A DNA stretch of 64,000 nucleotides, taken from NCBI RefSeq assembly GCF_013409045.1, contig NZ_JACCBT010000001.1, positions 5,704,001-5,768,000 on the forward strand, given 5' to 3'. The position numbers were made by a program, and so were the translations under genes. The notes under the pieces are model-generated. The model ran no database searches. It was not told the origin of the DNA and saw only the letters and a list, made by a program, of their open reading frames with translations. This document shows, one piece after another, positions 49,998 through 57,745 of this stretch (its first letter is position 1; the number at the start of each line of letters is the position of its first letter). Source of the stretch: Actinomadura citrea (GTDB lineage: Bacteria > Actinomycetota > Actinomycetes > Streptosporangiales > Streptosporangiaceae).

Positions 49998-50708
49998 TCA
50001 CCTGCCGGCGGCGCGGCGCCGCTCCAGCCCTTCGAGGATCAGGTCGAGGGCGAACTCGAACTCGAACTGGTCGTCGCAGAAGCCCAGGGTGCCGTCAGGA
50101 TCGTCGTGGGCGGCGTCCGCCAGCATCCCGGCGAGGTGGGGGAACCGGCCGGCCATCTGCTCCATCAGGGCAGGATCGTCGGCGGCCTGAGCCTCGCCGG
50201 GCTGGAACAACTCCTGAGCGAACCCGAGGGCGCGGCTGCCCAGGACGTGCAGCGCGCGGTGGGCCAGGTCGAAGGAGAGACCGCCCGCCCGGAGGAGGCC
50301 GACGACCTGGTCGTAGTACGCGATGACGACCGGGTTCATGGTGCTGCGCGTGCCGAGCAGTTGCGGGGCCCAGCGGTGGCGGAGGAGGACGTCCCGGGCG
50401 GCGAGGATCCGCGCGCGCAGCGCCGCCCGCCAGTCCCGCTCGGGGGGCGGGGCCTCGGTCTCCTCCACCGCCGTCATGATCTCGTCGAGCACCACCTCCA
50501 CCACCCCGTCGAGAACGGCCTCCTTGTTGGCCACATGGTGGTAGAGCGACATCGCCTCGACACCGACCTCCTGGGCGAGCCGGCGCATGGTGAGGGATTC
50601 GAGGCCGTCGCGGTCGGCGAGCCGCACGGCCGCCCGCAGCACCCGCCTGCGGCTCAGCGGGACGCGGGGCTGCTCGGTCAGCTCGTCGGCGTCGGCCCGT
50701 GAACTCAT
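49998..50708 (-). CDS. TetR-family regulator (TetR_C type)
   Basis: A 236-residue repressor. Helix-turn-helix: LSRRRVLRAAVRLADRDGLESLTMRRLAQEVGVEAMSLYHHVANKEAVLDGVVEVVLDEI. The C-terminal domain (HRWAPQLLGTRSTMNPVVIAYYDQVVGLLRAGG) is like that of tetracycline-repressor relatives. ATG 50708 has GGAGGA upstream. A TACC/GGTA dyad at 50731-50745 in the upstream region may be an operator. Located next to an oxidoreductase with iterated palindromes, it is the probable regulator of that gene. Confidence 0.9.
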   Translation of the reverse strand: MSSRADADELTEQPRVPLSRRRVLRAAVRLADRDGLESLTMRRLAQEVGVEAMSLYHHVANKEAVLDGVVEVVLDEIMTAVEETEAPPPERDWRAALRARILAARDVLLRHRWAPQLLGTRSTMNPVVIAYYDQVVGLLRAGGLSFDLAHRALHVLGSRALGFAQELFQPGEAQAADDPALMEQMAGRFPHLAGMLADAAHDDPDGTLGFCDDQFEFEFALDLILEGLERRRAAGR

Positions 50709-50762
50709 GGATCTTCCTCCCGGCGCACTGTACCCGTACACGGTAAGTCCGGCCCGGCAGCT

Positions 50763-51893
50763 CTAGGGCCTCGGGTGTGGGGGTGGGCGGTTCGGGCGGT
50801 AGGGGGCGAGCGCGGGCGACGGTCGGCCGGCGAGCTCCTGGGCGATCAGGGCGGCGAGGTGGGGGGCGAGGGTGATGCCGCTGTGGGTGACGGCGGTGTA
50901 CAGGCCGGGGCGCTGGAAGCCGATGAGCGGGTACCCGTCCGTCGGCAGGGGGCGGACGCATCGCCGTACGTCGGAGATGTTCGCGGCCAGGGCGGGGATG
51001 AGCGCACGCGCGCGGGCGAGCAGCTCGCCGCCGACCTGCCGGATGAGCGCCGGGGAGGCCGACTCGTCGATTCCGGCGTCCAGGTCGTCGGCCTCCAGGA
51101 CCAGTCCCCCTGCCTCCGCGGGCCGGGCGGACAGGCCGGGGGCGTGGACGAGTCCGTTCAGGACACCCTGCGCGGGCGAGGTGGTGGCGACGAGGCACGG
51201 GGCGGCCGAGCCGGGCTCGGACGGGTCGACCATCGGGAGGGGGACCCCTGCGGTGGCCAGGAGCGCGGGGCTGTGCCGCCCCGCCGCGCAGACCGTGAGG
51301 TCGGCGTCCAGGTCGCGGCCGTCGTCGAGCCGTATGCCGGTCACGCGGTCGCCGTCGGTGTTGAGGCGGACCGCCCGGTGGCCCGTCACGACGTCGGCGC
51401 CGTGTTCACGGGCGCGCCGGGCCAGGGCCCGCGCGGCGGGGCCTCCATGCACGTAGGCCTCGTCCGGGTAGTGCGCGACGAGTGCGTCCGGTGGAACCGC
51501 GACGTGCGGTTCCAGCTCGTGGAGGCGGTCGGAAGTGATCAGGTCGGCGGCGTAGCCGAGGCCCGAGAGCCGGGCGACCCGGTCGGCCAGCCGCTCCTTG
51601 GTTTCGTCGGCGGTCGCCCACATGATGTTGCCCGACGGCCGGTACCAGGCGGGGTCGCCGAAGCCGGCCGCCAGGTCGCGCCAGGTGGACATCGCCGCCG
51701 TCCGGAACCGGTGGTAGGCCGGGTCCGCGGGGTCGTTGGCGTTGATCCAGGCGTAGCTCGTGCCGGACGTCCCGGCGCCGGGCCCCTCCCCCTCGACCAC
51801 GGTGAGGCGCGCGGGGGCGCCGGACGCCGGACGGGTGAGCCGGTCCGCCAGCGCGGCCCCGATGATCCCTGCTCCCACGACCAGTACGCGCAT
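50763..51893 (-). CDS. FAD-dependent oxidoreductase (DAO family)
   Basis: A 376-residue DadA/glycine-oxidase-like amine oxidase fold: MRVLVVGAGIIGAALADRLTR is the dinucleotide motif, and EGEGPGAGTSGTSYAWINAND, VCAAGRHSPALL and the C-terminal YTAVTHSGITLAPHLAALIAQEL are family marks. The substrate would be a D-amino acid, sarcosine-like amine or hydroxy acid. Divergent from the PopR-like regulator gene, 90 bp between starts. Confidence 0.9.
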   Translation of the reverse strand: MRVLVVGAGIIGAALADRLTRPASGAPARLTVVEGEGPGAGTSGTSYAWINANDPADPAYHRFRTAAMSTWRDLAAGFGDPAWYRPSGNIMWATADETKERLADRVARLSGLGYAADLITSDRLHELEPHVAVPPDALVAHYPDEAYVHGGPAARALARRAREHGADVVTGHRAVRLNTDGDRVTGIRLDDGRDLDADLTVCAAGRHSPALLATAGVPLPMVDPSEPGSAAPCLVATTSPAQGVLNGLVHAPGLSARPAEAGGLVLEADDLDAGIDESASPALIRQVGGELLARARALIPALAANISDVRRCVRPLPTDGYPLIGFQRPGLYTAVTHSGITLAPHLAALIAQELAGRPSPALAPYRPNRPPPHPRP

Positions 51894-51983
51894 GCCCCCA
51901 GGATGGCAGCCGCCCCCGGCTCCGCTGTTCTGCGGTGGGCGGAATTCCTGGGGCCCGCAGCTCGGCCGACCTACGATGTGCGC

Positions 51984-52361
51984 ATGGCCGAGACCGCGCG
52001 ACCGCTCATGCCCGCCGACGACATGCCCGCCGACGAGACGCCCCGCGAGCCGAACGCGGCGCGCCGGGCGGAGCCGCTGTGGCGCGACGCGCTCGGCCAG
52101 AGCCTGCGGCGCCTGCGCCTCGAACGCGGAGAGATACTGGTGGAGACCGCCCGCCGCGCCGGGGTCTCGCCGCAGTACCTCTCGGAGATGGAGCGCGGCG
52201 TCAAGGAGCCGTCGAGCGAGATGATCGCCGCCGTCGCCGGCGCCCTGGACGTGACGCTCGGCGACCTGACGCTCGCGATCGCGACGACGCTGCTGGCCGT
52301 GCCGGCCGGAGCGGCTCCGGCCGGCCCGACCTGCCAGGTCGCGTACGCCCTGGCCGCGTAG
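51984..52361 (+). CDS. popR: XRE-family regulator, PopR/ClgR-like, with Ala-Ala C-terminus
   Basis: A 125-residue protein with one helix-turn-helix: ALGQSLRRLRLERGEILVETARRAGVSPQYLSEMERGVKEPSSEMIAAVAGALDVTLGDL. It ends AYALAA. In Streptomyces PopR activates clpP3-clpP4 and is degraded by ClpP1P2 through its last two Ala residues, so both the domain and the C-terminal degron fit. It is convergent with two clpP genes. The start is ATG 51984 or GTG 51978. The symbol is by analogy; no test of function is possible here. Confidence 0.75.
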   Translation: MAETARPLMPADDMPADETPREPNAARRAEPLWRDALGQSLRRLRLERGEILVETARRAGVSPQYLSEMERGVKEPSSEMIAAVAGALDVTLGDLTLAIATTLLAVPAGAAPAGPTCQVAYALAA

Positions 52362-52386
52362 GCGGACCACGCCGCGTAGGCGGACC
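52351..52386. repeat. Perfect 18-bp tandem duplication over the PopR-like stop codon
   Basis: GCCGCGTAGGCGGACCAC occurs at 52351-52368 and again at 52369-52386. The unit includes the codons for the terminal Ala-Ala and the TAG stop, so the second copy repeats Ala-Ala-stop in the same frame beyond the real stop. It ends 2 bp before the clpP stop on the other strand. Confidence 0.85.
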
Positions 52387-52387
52387 A

Positions 52388-52990
52388 CTACGCGGGCATC
52401 GGCTGCCGCTCCTCGATCACGTGGTCGATGAGGCCGTAGTCCTGCGCCGTGTTCGCGGTGAACACGCGGTCGCGGTCGGTGTCGGCGCGCAGGGTCGCGA
52501 CGTCCTGCCCGGTGTGCCGGGAGAGGATGCCCTCGATGTCGGCGCGCACCCGGACGACCTCGTCCGCCTGGAGGATGAGGTCCGGGATCGCTCCGCGGCC
52601 CTGCCCCATCGGCTGGTGCAGGACGACGCGGGTGTGGGGAAGCGCCGCGCGTTTGCCGGGGGTGCCCGCGGCGAGGAGGACGGCGCCGACGGCGACCGCC
52701 TGCCCCACGCACGTCGTCGCCACCTGCGGGCGGATGTAGCGCAGCGTGTCGTACACGGCGAGCATCGCGCTCGGGTCTCCCCCTTCGCAGTTGATGTACA
52801 GCTGGATGTCGCGCTCGGGGCTGTCGGACTCCAGGAACAGCAGCTGCGCGACGAGCGCGTTCGCGACCCCCGCGTCGATGGCGGTGCCGAGATAGATGAT
52901 CCGCTCGGTCAGCAGGTGCGAGTAGACGTCCATGACGCGTTCGCCGCGGGGGTGCTGCGCGATGACGTTCGGGATCGTGTAGGTGCTCAT
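52388..52990 (-). CDS. ClpP-like protease subunit lacking the active-site serine
   Basis: A 200-residue ClpP-fold subunit: ERIIYLGTAIDAGVANALVAQLLFLESDSPERDIQLYINCEGG, IRPQVATTCVGQAVAVGAVLLAAGTPGKRAALPHTRVVLHQPMGQ. The nucleophile position, Ser in the usual GQAAS(M)GA, is Ala100 (codon GCC), while His125 and an Asp (D174) of the triad are kept. The oxyanion loop is NCEGGD rather than NSPGGS. It starts in an ATGA overlap with the intact ClpP gene, so the two are made together and probably form a mixed ring, similar to ClpR subunits of cyanobacteria. Confidence 0.88.
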   Translation of the reverse strand: MSTYTIPNVIAQHPRGERVMDVYSHLLTERIIYLGTAIDAGVANALVAQLLFLESDSPERDIQLYINCEGGDPSAMLAVYDTLRYIRPQVATTCVGQAVAVGAVLLAAGTPGKRAALPHTRVVLHQPMGQGRGAIPDLILQADEVVRVRADIEGILSRHTGQDVATLRADTDRDRVFTANTAQDYGLIDHVIEERQPMPA

Positions 52991-53613
52991 CGTGCGGCTC
53001 CTGACGGGGCGCCGAGCCCCACGGGTCGGTGACGGGTGGGCATGACCTCGTCGAACGTGCTGACGATCGCGTCGACGAACCCGTACTCGAGTGCTTCGCC
53101 CGCCGTGTACCAGCGGTCGTGCAGCGAGTCCTCGAAGACCTGCTCGATGGGCTGGCCGGTGTCCTCGGCGATGAGCCCGAGGACCGTGTCGCGTGTGTGG
53201 CGCAGGTCGTTCGCCTGCAGTTCGATGTCGACGGCGGCTCCCGCGATCCCGGCGGAGCCCTGGTGCATCAGCACGCGGGCGTGCGGCATGGCGCGGCGCT
53301 TGCCCCGGGTGCCGGACGACAACAGGAACTGACCGGCGCTGTAGGCGATGCCGAGCACCAGTGTGGACACCTCGCACGGGATGAGCCGCATGACGTCGCG
53401 GATCGCCAGCATCGACGGCACCGACCCGCCGGGGGAATGGATCCACAGCGCGATGTCGGTCGAGGAGTCCTCCCTCGCCAGGATCATCATCTGCGTCGCC
53501 AGCAGCGTGCCGTTGTCGTCGTCCAGCGGGCCGTCGAGGACGAGAACGCGCTGCTGGTAGAGCTCGCGCCGCACTCGTTCGTTGAACAACGGGATTGCCT
53601 GTTCCTCGCTCAT
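52987..53613 (-). CDS. clpP: ATP-dependent Clp protease proteolytic subunit (intact triad)
   Basis: A 208-residue ClpP. Catalytic triad: Ser92 in GIAYSAGQFLLSSG, His117 in ARVLMHQGSAG and Asp166 in SLHDRWYTAGEA. WIHSPGGSVPSMLAIRDVM and YGFVDAIV are further ClpP marks. It is first in the clpP pair. A GGCGGATCCGCC palindrome lies upstream at 53665-53676. With the PopR-like gene at 51984 this resembles Streptomyces clpP3-clpP4, a stress-induced second ClpP pair. Confidence 0.9.
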   Translation of the reverse strand: MSEEQAIPLFNERVRRELYQQRVLVLDGPLDDDNGTLLATQMMILAREDSSTDIALWIHSPGGSVPSMLAIRDVMRLIPCEVSTLVLGIAYSAGQFLLSSGTRGKRRAMPHARVLMHQGSAGIAGAAVDIELQANDLRHTRDTVLGLIAEDTGQPIEQVFEDSLHDRWYTAGEALEYGFVDAIVSTFDEVMPTRHRPVGLGAPSGAAR

Positions 53614-53664
53614 GCCCTTCACTCTGCGTCCGCCCGCGCACCGGTGACAGCCTGATCTGCCCAC

Positions 53665-53676
53665 GGCGGATCCGCC
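53665..53676 (-). promoter_or_regulatory. Palindrome upstream of the clpP pair
   Basis: GGCGGATCCGCC is a perfect 12-bp palindrome about 52 bp upstream of the clpP start. It is a candidate binding site for the PopR-like activator. No direct evidence. Confidence 0.35.
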
Positions 53677-53828
53677 CAGAGCAGCGCGGCCCGCCTGGGT
53701 CCGCGGGCCCCGCGCGGCGTATTTGCGCGTGCGAGGGCATGTTGCCTGGTCAGCGCGGGTATCAGGAGTGTTCGGACGTGAGGCCGGACGGACGCCGGGG
53801 GGAAGCGGTGCGCGAGGAGACCAGGGGC

Positions 53829-54212
53829 ATGGACGCCGAGACGGACGTCGAGCGGCGCGTCCGGCGCGTCGGAACCGGCGCGAGCGACCGGCCGGGAATG
53901 CTCGAAACCGAGGCCGGGCCGGGCGGGGACGAGGCCGAGACCGATGTCCGGCAGCGCGTCCGGCACCTGGGGACGGGCGGGCACGGCGACGTCGGGGACC
54001 GCGCGCCGGAGTCGGCGGGCGAGCGGGCCCGCGCCGATGTGCAGCGGCGCATCCGGGGCGTGGGGACGGGCGCGAGCCAGGCCGCCGGGACGCTCGGGTC
54101 GGACCCGGCGCCCGACACCGGCGGCGCGCGCAGGGACGTCGAGCGGCGCGTCCGGCATCTCGGGACGGGCGCCAGCGGCACCGCCGGGGACGCGACGCGC
54201 AGCGAGCGGTGA
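53829..54212 (+). CDS. Four-repeat small protein of unknown family
   Basis: A 127-residue protein (start ATG 53829, MDAETDVERR) built of four copies of a 13-14-residue motif, D-V-x-x-R-V/I-R-x-V/L-G-T-G-A/G, starting at residues 6, 39, 70 and 103, spaced 33, 31 and 33 residues. Copies read DVERRVRRVGTGAS, DVRQRVRHLGTGGH, DVQRRIRGVGTGAS and DVERRVRHLGTGAS. Spacers are acidic and Gly/Pro/Ala-rich. An upstream frame open to 53595 would add residues of poor coding quality. It is divergent from the clpP pair and convergent with the extradiol dioxygenase gene, 3 bp apart. It is soluble, with no signal peptide. Not recognised. Confidence 0.6.
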   Translation: MDAETDVERRVRRVGTGASDRPGMLETEAGPGGDEAETDVRQRVRHLGTGGHGDVGDRAPESAGERARADVQRRIRGVGTGASQAAGTLGSDPAPDTGGARRDVERRVRHLGTGASGTAGDATRSER

Positions 54213-54215
54213 GCG

Positions 54216-55175
54216 TCAGGGCGCGGGGGCGTCCACGGGCGGGGTGCCGTGCGTGTGGAAGGACTCGATGGTCTTCAGCCCCCACGCCTGGCCCTTGGCG
54301 CGTTCGGCCTCGGTCCAGGTGATGGTCTTCCAGTCCGGGGCCAGGATGAGGCGGGCGCAGGGGTTGCACAGCTCGATGCGGTTGCCGCCCGGCTCGTAGA
54401 CGTAGAGGAAGAACGTCTGCTGGATGGCGTGCTTGTGCGGGCCGGTCTCGATGAAGACGTCGTTGTCGAGGAAGATGTCGGCGGCCCGCAGGATGTCCTC
54501 GCGGGTGTCGGTGGCGAACGCGATGTGGTGCAGGCGGCCGCGGGCGCCCGTCCGGTCGCGCGTGTAGACCAGGTCGTAGGACTTGTTGGTGAAGGTCAGC
54601 CACCGGGCGCCGATGGCGCCGTCATCCAGCCGGATCTGCTCGGTGGGGTGCCCGCCGAGGACGTCGCGGACGAACCCGGTGCTCGGTTCCACCTCGGCGG
54701 CCAGGAAGTTGACGTGGTCGAGGCGGCGGACGCAGACGCCGAGCGCCGGATAGGCCTGCGCCTGGTTCTTCAGCGACGGCCTCAGCTCCGGCGGCGCCTC
54801 GTACCACTGCGACTCCCAGTAGATCTCCAGCTCGTGGCCGTCGGGGTCGCGGAACACGTAGGTGGGGCCGATGCCGGGGTCGCCGTCCCGCCAGCCGACG
54901 CCGAGCCCGGCCTCCTCGATCGCTCGGACGCGCCGGTCGAGCGCCTCCCGGGAGGACGCGCGCAGCCCGGTCCGGCGGATGCCGGAGGTGGTGTGCGCGG
55001 TCAGCTTGAGGGTGTGGTGCTCGTAGTCGTCCCAGGTGCGCAGGTACACCGAGTCGCCCTCGGCGCCGACCTCGGTGAGGCCCATGACGCGGGTGAAGAA
55101 CCAGAGGCTCCTGTCCGGTTCGGGGGTCAGCAGCTCGACGTGGGCGACGTGGGCGATCTCGTGTCTGACGTTCAT
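54216..55175 (-). CDS. Extradiol ring-cleavage dioxygenase, catechol 2,3-dioxygenase (type I, VOC) family
   Basis: A 319-residue two-domain vicinal-oxygen-chelate enzyme. The Fe(II) ligands expected are H154 (RLDHVNFLAAE), H217 (RLHHIAFATDT) and E268 (GGNRIELC). Against XylE the conserved second-sphere His246 and Tyr255 match H249 and Y258, but the His199 position is Tyr200 (NKSYD in place of KAHD). It ends the aromatic operon, overlapping galD by ATGA. Substrate is inferred from the galBCD genes to be a protocatechuate- or gallate-like diol, an unusual use of this fold. Confidence 0.85.
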   Translation of the reverse strand: MNVRHEIAHVAHVELLTPEPDRSLWFFTRVMGLTEVGAEGDSVYLRTWDDYEHHTLKLTAHTTSGIRRTGLRASSREALDRRVRAIEEAGLGVGWRDGDPGIGPTYVFRDPDGHELEIYWESQWYEAPPELRPSLKNQAQAYPALGVCVRRLDHVNFLAAEVEPSTGFVRDVLGGHPTEQIRLDDGAIGARWLTFTNKSYDLVYTRDRTGARGRLHHIAFATDTREDILRAADIFLDNDVFIETGPHKHAIQQTFFLYVYEPGGNRIELCNPCARLILAPDWKTITWTEAERAKGQAWGLKTIESFHTHGTPPVDAPAP

Positions 55176-56230
55176 GCGGAACTCCGGGGGAAGACGGTGC
55201 CGTCGAAGAGCTTGCGGGCGGTGCGGACGATGCTGGACCGGCGCGGGGACATGCCGTCGAGCTCGACCTCGACGTCCAGCCGCCCGGTGGGGTGCTCGAC
55301 GCTCATCGGCTTGCCGGGCTCGGGGAGCCGCGCCATGTCGTGGCCGACCGCGCCGTCCATGAGCAGCGCGGTGGCCACGCTGACGGCGCCGAGGACGCCG
55401 ATGGAGGCGTGCGGGCGCAGCGGGATGAAGGTGCGGGTGCAGATCGTCCCGCCGTCGCGGGCGGGGGCGACCAGCGTGGTCTTGGGGACCGGGGCGCCGG
55501 AGACGTCGCCGAGGCCCATCAGCTCGCCGGCCCGCAGGCGCAGCGCCTGGACACGGTCGCGCAGGCCGTCGTCGGCGGCGAGCTCGTCGGGCGTCTCGTA
55601 GCCGGTGACACCGAGGTCGCGGGCGGCGGCGACCACGACCGGCATCCCGTTGTCGACGCAGGTGACCTCGACGCCGTCGACGAGGTCCCGGACGTTGCCG
55701 GTGGGCAGCAGCGCGCCGGTGGCCGAGCCCTCGGTGTCCTCGAAGTCCAGCACGATCGGCGCCGCGGTGCCGGGGACGCCGGAGATCGCGGTGTCGCCGT
55801 CGTAGCGGACGGCACCGCCCGGGGTCGCGAACCGGGCGGTCGCGACGCTGCCCGAGTTCACCATCAGGATGCGGACGCCGGTGCGCTCGCCGCCGGGCGC
55901 CGCGAGGCCGCGTTCGACGGCGAAGGGCCCGATGCCGGCGAGGATGTTGCCGCAGTTCTGCCGGTCGGAGACCGTCGCCGCCTCCACGCCGAGCTGGAGG
56001 AAGAGGTACTCGACGTCCACCCCGGGCCGGTCGGAGGGGGTGACGACGGCGACCTTGCTGGTCAGCGGGTGGGCGCCGCCGATCCCGTCGATCTGCCGCG
56101 GGTCGGGCGTGCCCATGATCCGCAGCAGCAGGGCATCGCGCTCGCCCGGGTCGGCGGGCAGGTCGGCGGCGAGGAAGTAGGCGCCCTTGGAGGTGCCGCC
56201 CCGCATCAGCATGCAGCGCACCCCGTTCAT
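55172..56230 (-). CDS. galD: 4-oxalomesaconate tautomerase (PrpF family)
   Basis: A 352-residue diaminopimelate-epimerase-fold isomerase that interconverts the keto and enol forms of 4-oxalomesaconate. Motifs: VRCMLMRGGTSKGAYF, DGIGGAHPLTSKVAVV, SDRQNCGNILAGIGPFA (C93, a catalytic Cys) and PHASIGVLGAVSVATALL. Overlaps galC by 4 bp. Consistent with its position among galB and galC homologues in the gallate or protocatechuate 4,5-cleavage pathway. A PrpF (aconitate isomerase) role is less likely given context. Confidence 0.9.
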   Translation of the reverse strand: MNGVRCMLMRGGTSKGAYFLAADLPADPGERDALLLRIMGTPDPRQIDGIGGAHPLTSKVAVVTPSDRPGVDVEYLFLQLGVEAATVSDRQNCGNILAGIGPFAVERGLAAPGGERTGVRILMVNSGSVATARFATPGGAVRYDGDTAISGVPGTAAPIVLDFEDTEGSATGALLPTGNVRDLVDGVEVTCVDNGMPVVVAAARDLGVTGYETPDELAADDGLRDRVQALRLRAGELMGLGDVSGAPVPKTTLVAPARDGGTICTRTFIPLRPHASIGVLGAVSVATALLMDGAVGHDMARLPEPGKPMSVEHPTGRLDVEVELDGMSPRRSSIVRTARKLFDGTVFPRSSA

Positions 56231-56925
56231 GTCTCCTCGTACTCCTCGTAGGGGACGTACTCGATGCCCATTCCGGGGAGCCGGTCGCGGAGCCCGTACC
56301 GGTCGAGGCCGAGCTGCCCCTCGCGGAACGCCGCGCGGGTCGCCTCCTCCTTCTCCGCGCGCGCCCGCGCGGCGGTGACGGCGCGGGGCACGTCCTGCCG
56401 GGCGACGCGCATCACGCCGTCGTCGTCGGCGACGATCGCGTCGCCGGGACGGATCGTCTGCCCGCCGACGGCGATCGGCACGTTGACGGCGCCGGGCGTG
56501 GCCTTCACGGTGCCCTGCGCGCTGACGGCCGCCGACCACACGGGGAAGCCGATGCGGTGCAGGTCGGCCACGTCCCGCACTCCGGCGTCGATGACGAGGC
56601 CGCGAACGCCGCGGTGCTGGAGGGCGGTCGCGAACAGCTCGCCGAACATCCCGTCGGTGGACGGGGAGGTGGTCGCCACCACCAGCACGTCCCCGGGACG
56701 GCACTGCTCCACCGCGACATGGATCATCAGGTTGTCGCCCGGCCAGGACAGGACCGTGACCGCGGTCCCGGCGATGCGCGATCCGAGGTGCACCGGCCGC
56801 AGGGACGGGCCGAGGCAGCCCGTCCGTCCCATCGCCTCGTGGACGGTCGCCACGCCGTGCTCCCCGAGCGCGTCGACCTGCGCGAGGTCGGCGCGGGGCG
56901 GGTCGGTGACCACGATCGTTCTCAT
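56227..56925 (-). CDS. galC: 4-carboxy-4-hydroxy-2-oxoadipate aldolase/oxaloacetate decarboxylase (RraA family)
   Basis: A 232-residue class II (metal-dependent) aldolase that splits 4-carboxy-4-hydroxy-2-oxoadipate into pyruvate and oxaloacetate. RraA-family marks: GVATVHEAMGRTGCLGPSLRP, VLSWPGDNLMIHVAVEQCRPGDVLVV, FGELFATALQHRGVRGLVIDAGVRDVADL and FPVWSAAVSAQGT. Overlaps galB by ATGA upstream and galD downstream. The C-terminal EYVPYEEYEET extension is short and acidic. Confidence 0.93.
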   Translation of the reverse strand: MRTIVVTDPPRADLAQVDALGEHGVATVHEAMGRTGCLGPSLRPVHLGSRIAGTAVTVLSWPGDNLMIHVAVEQCRPGDVLVVATTSPSTDGMFGELFATALQHRGVRGLVIDAGVRDVADLHRIGFPVWSAAVSAQGTVKATPGAVNVPIAVGGQTIRPGDAIVADDDGVMRVARQDVPRAVTAARARAEKEEATRAAFREGQLGLDRYGLRDRLPGMGIEYVPYEEYEET

Positions 56926-57686
56926 GCCAGCACGTCCGTGGTCTGCGGGTACAGCCGTACGTACGCCTCGGCCATGGTGTCGTGCGCCAGTCCGAGGTTC
57001 GGCCCGGCGTTGCGCTTGAGCTGGACGCCGCGCCGCCTGGCCAGGTCGGTGTAGTAGTCCCACATGTGTCTTTGCGCGGGCAGGCACTCCATCGCCTTGC
57101 GCTTGCGGTCGAACACCGGCGTGATGTCGAGCAGGACGTCCGGCTTGAAGTCGCACTGCTCCGGCTGGTGCGGCTCGAAGAAGAACACCGGGGGCGCGCC
57201 GAGCGGCTCGCCCGGCGCGTCGTACCCGATCGCCTGGGCCAGCACCCGCGCCTGCAACGCCATCCGCGCGGCGGCCGGGTGGTCGCCGTTGTAGGGGTCG
57301 GCCGGCGGGTGGGTCAGCACCACGGCGGGCTCGAAGTCGCGGTACACCCGCACCAGCCGGTCCACCAGCTCGGGGCTCTCCGGGAGCGGGTAGTCCCCCG
57401 CGTCGAGGAAGTCGATATCGGCGCCGAGCTCGGCCGCCGCGGCCTCCGCCTCCGCACGGCGCAGCGCCTTGATCTCGTCGAGGCCCTTCCCCTCGCGCCA
57501 GGCGCGCGCGGACTCCCCGCGCTCTCCGTAGCTGAGGCACACCACCTTCGCCCGGTCACCGCGCGAGGCGGCCAGCGCGATCGCGCCGGCCGCACGCCAG
57601 ACGAAGTCCCCGGCATGGGCGCTGACGACCAGCAACGGACCCGCGGCCGACGCCTTCTCCGCGCTCACCGCAACCTCTGGACTCAT
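56922..57686 (-). CDS. galB: 4-oxalomesaconate hydratase (PIG-L/LmbE fold)
   Basis: A 254-residue zinc hydrolase-fold enzyme that adds water to 4-oxalomesaconate to give 4-carboxy-4-hydroxy-2-oxoadipate. It resembles Pseudomonas putida GalB: LLVVSAHAGDFVWRAAGAIAL (H24, D27 zinc ligands), CLSYGERGESARAW, LTHPPADPYNGDHPAAARMA (H136) and PEQCDFKPDVLLDITPVFD. GAGAGG lies 5 bp before ATG 57686. It starts the gal group after a 59-bp gap from the ABC ATPase gene, and that gap contains a TGTTGAC motif. Confidence 0.9.
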   Translation of the reverse strand: MSPEVAVSAEKASAAGPLLVVSAHAGDFVWRAAGAIALAASRGDRAKVVCLSYGERGESARAWREGKGLDEIKALRRAEAEAAAAELGADIDFLDAGDYPLPESPELVDRLVRVYRDFEPAVVLTHPPADPYNGDHPAAARMALQARVLAQAIGYDAPGEPLGAPPVFFFEPHQPEQCDFKPDVLLDITPVFDRKRKAMECLPAQRHMWDYYTDLARRRGVQLKRNAGPNLGLAHDTMAEAYVRLYPQTTDVLA

Positions 57687-57698
57687 CGCAACCTCTCA

Positions 57699-57709
57699 GA
57701 TCGTCAACA
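57699..57709 (-). promoter_or_regulatory. TGTTGACGATC motif before galB
   Basis: The minus strand reads CTGTTGACGATC within the 59-bp gap between the ABC ATPase gene and galB. The core matches the 12-bp operator at 61216-61227 and the site at 61263-61274, so the gal genes may have their own regulated promoter. Confidence 0.45.
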
Positions 57710-57745
57710 GTCGTGCATCGCCTAGTGCGTGAACGTGGGCGCGTC

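Noticed and set aside
52387..52990. Calling both ClpP genes standard proteases
   Set aside because: The codon at residue 100 is GCC (Ala) in GQAVAVGA, so the first can not act as a serine protease on its own.
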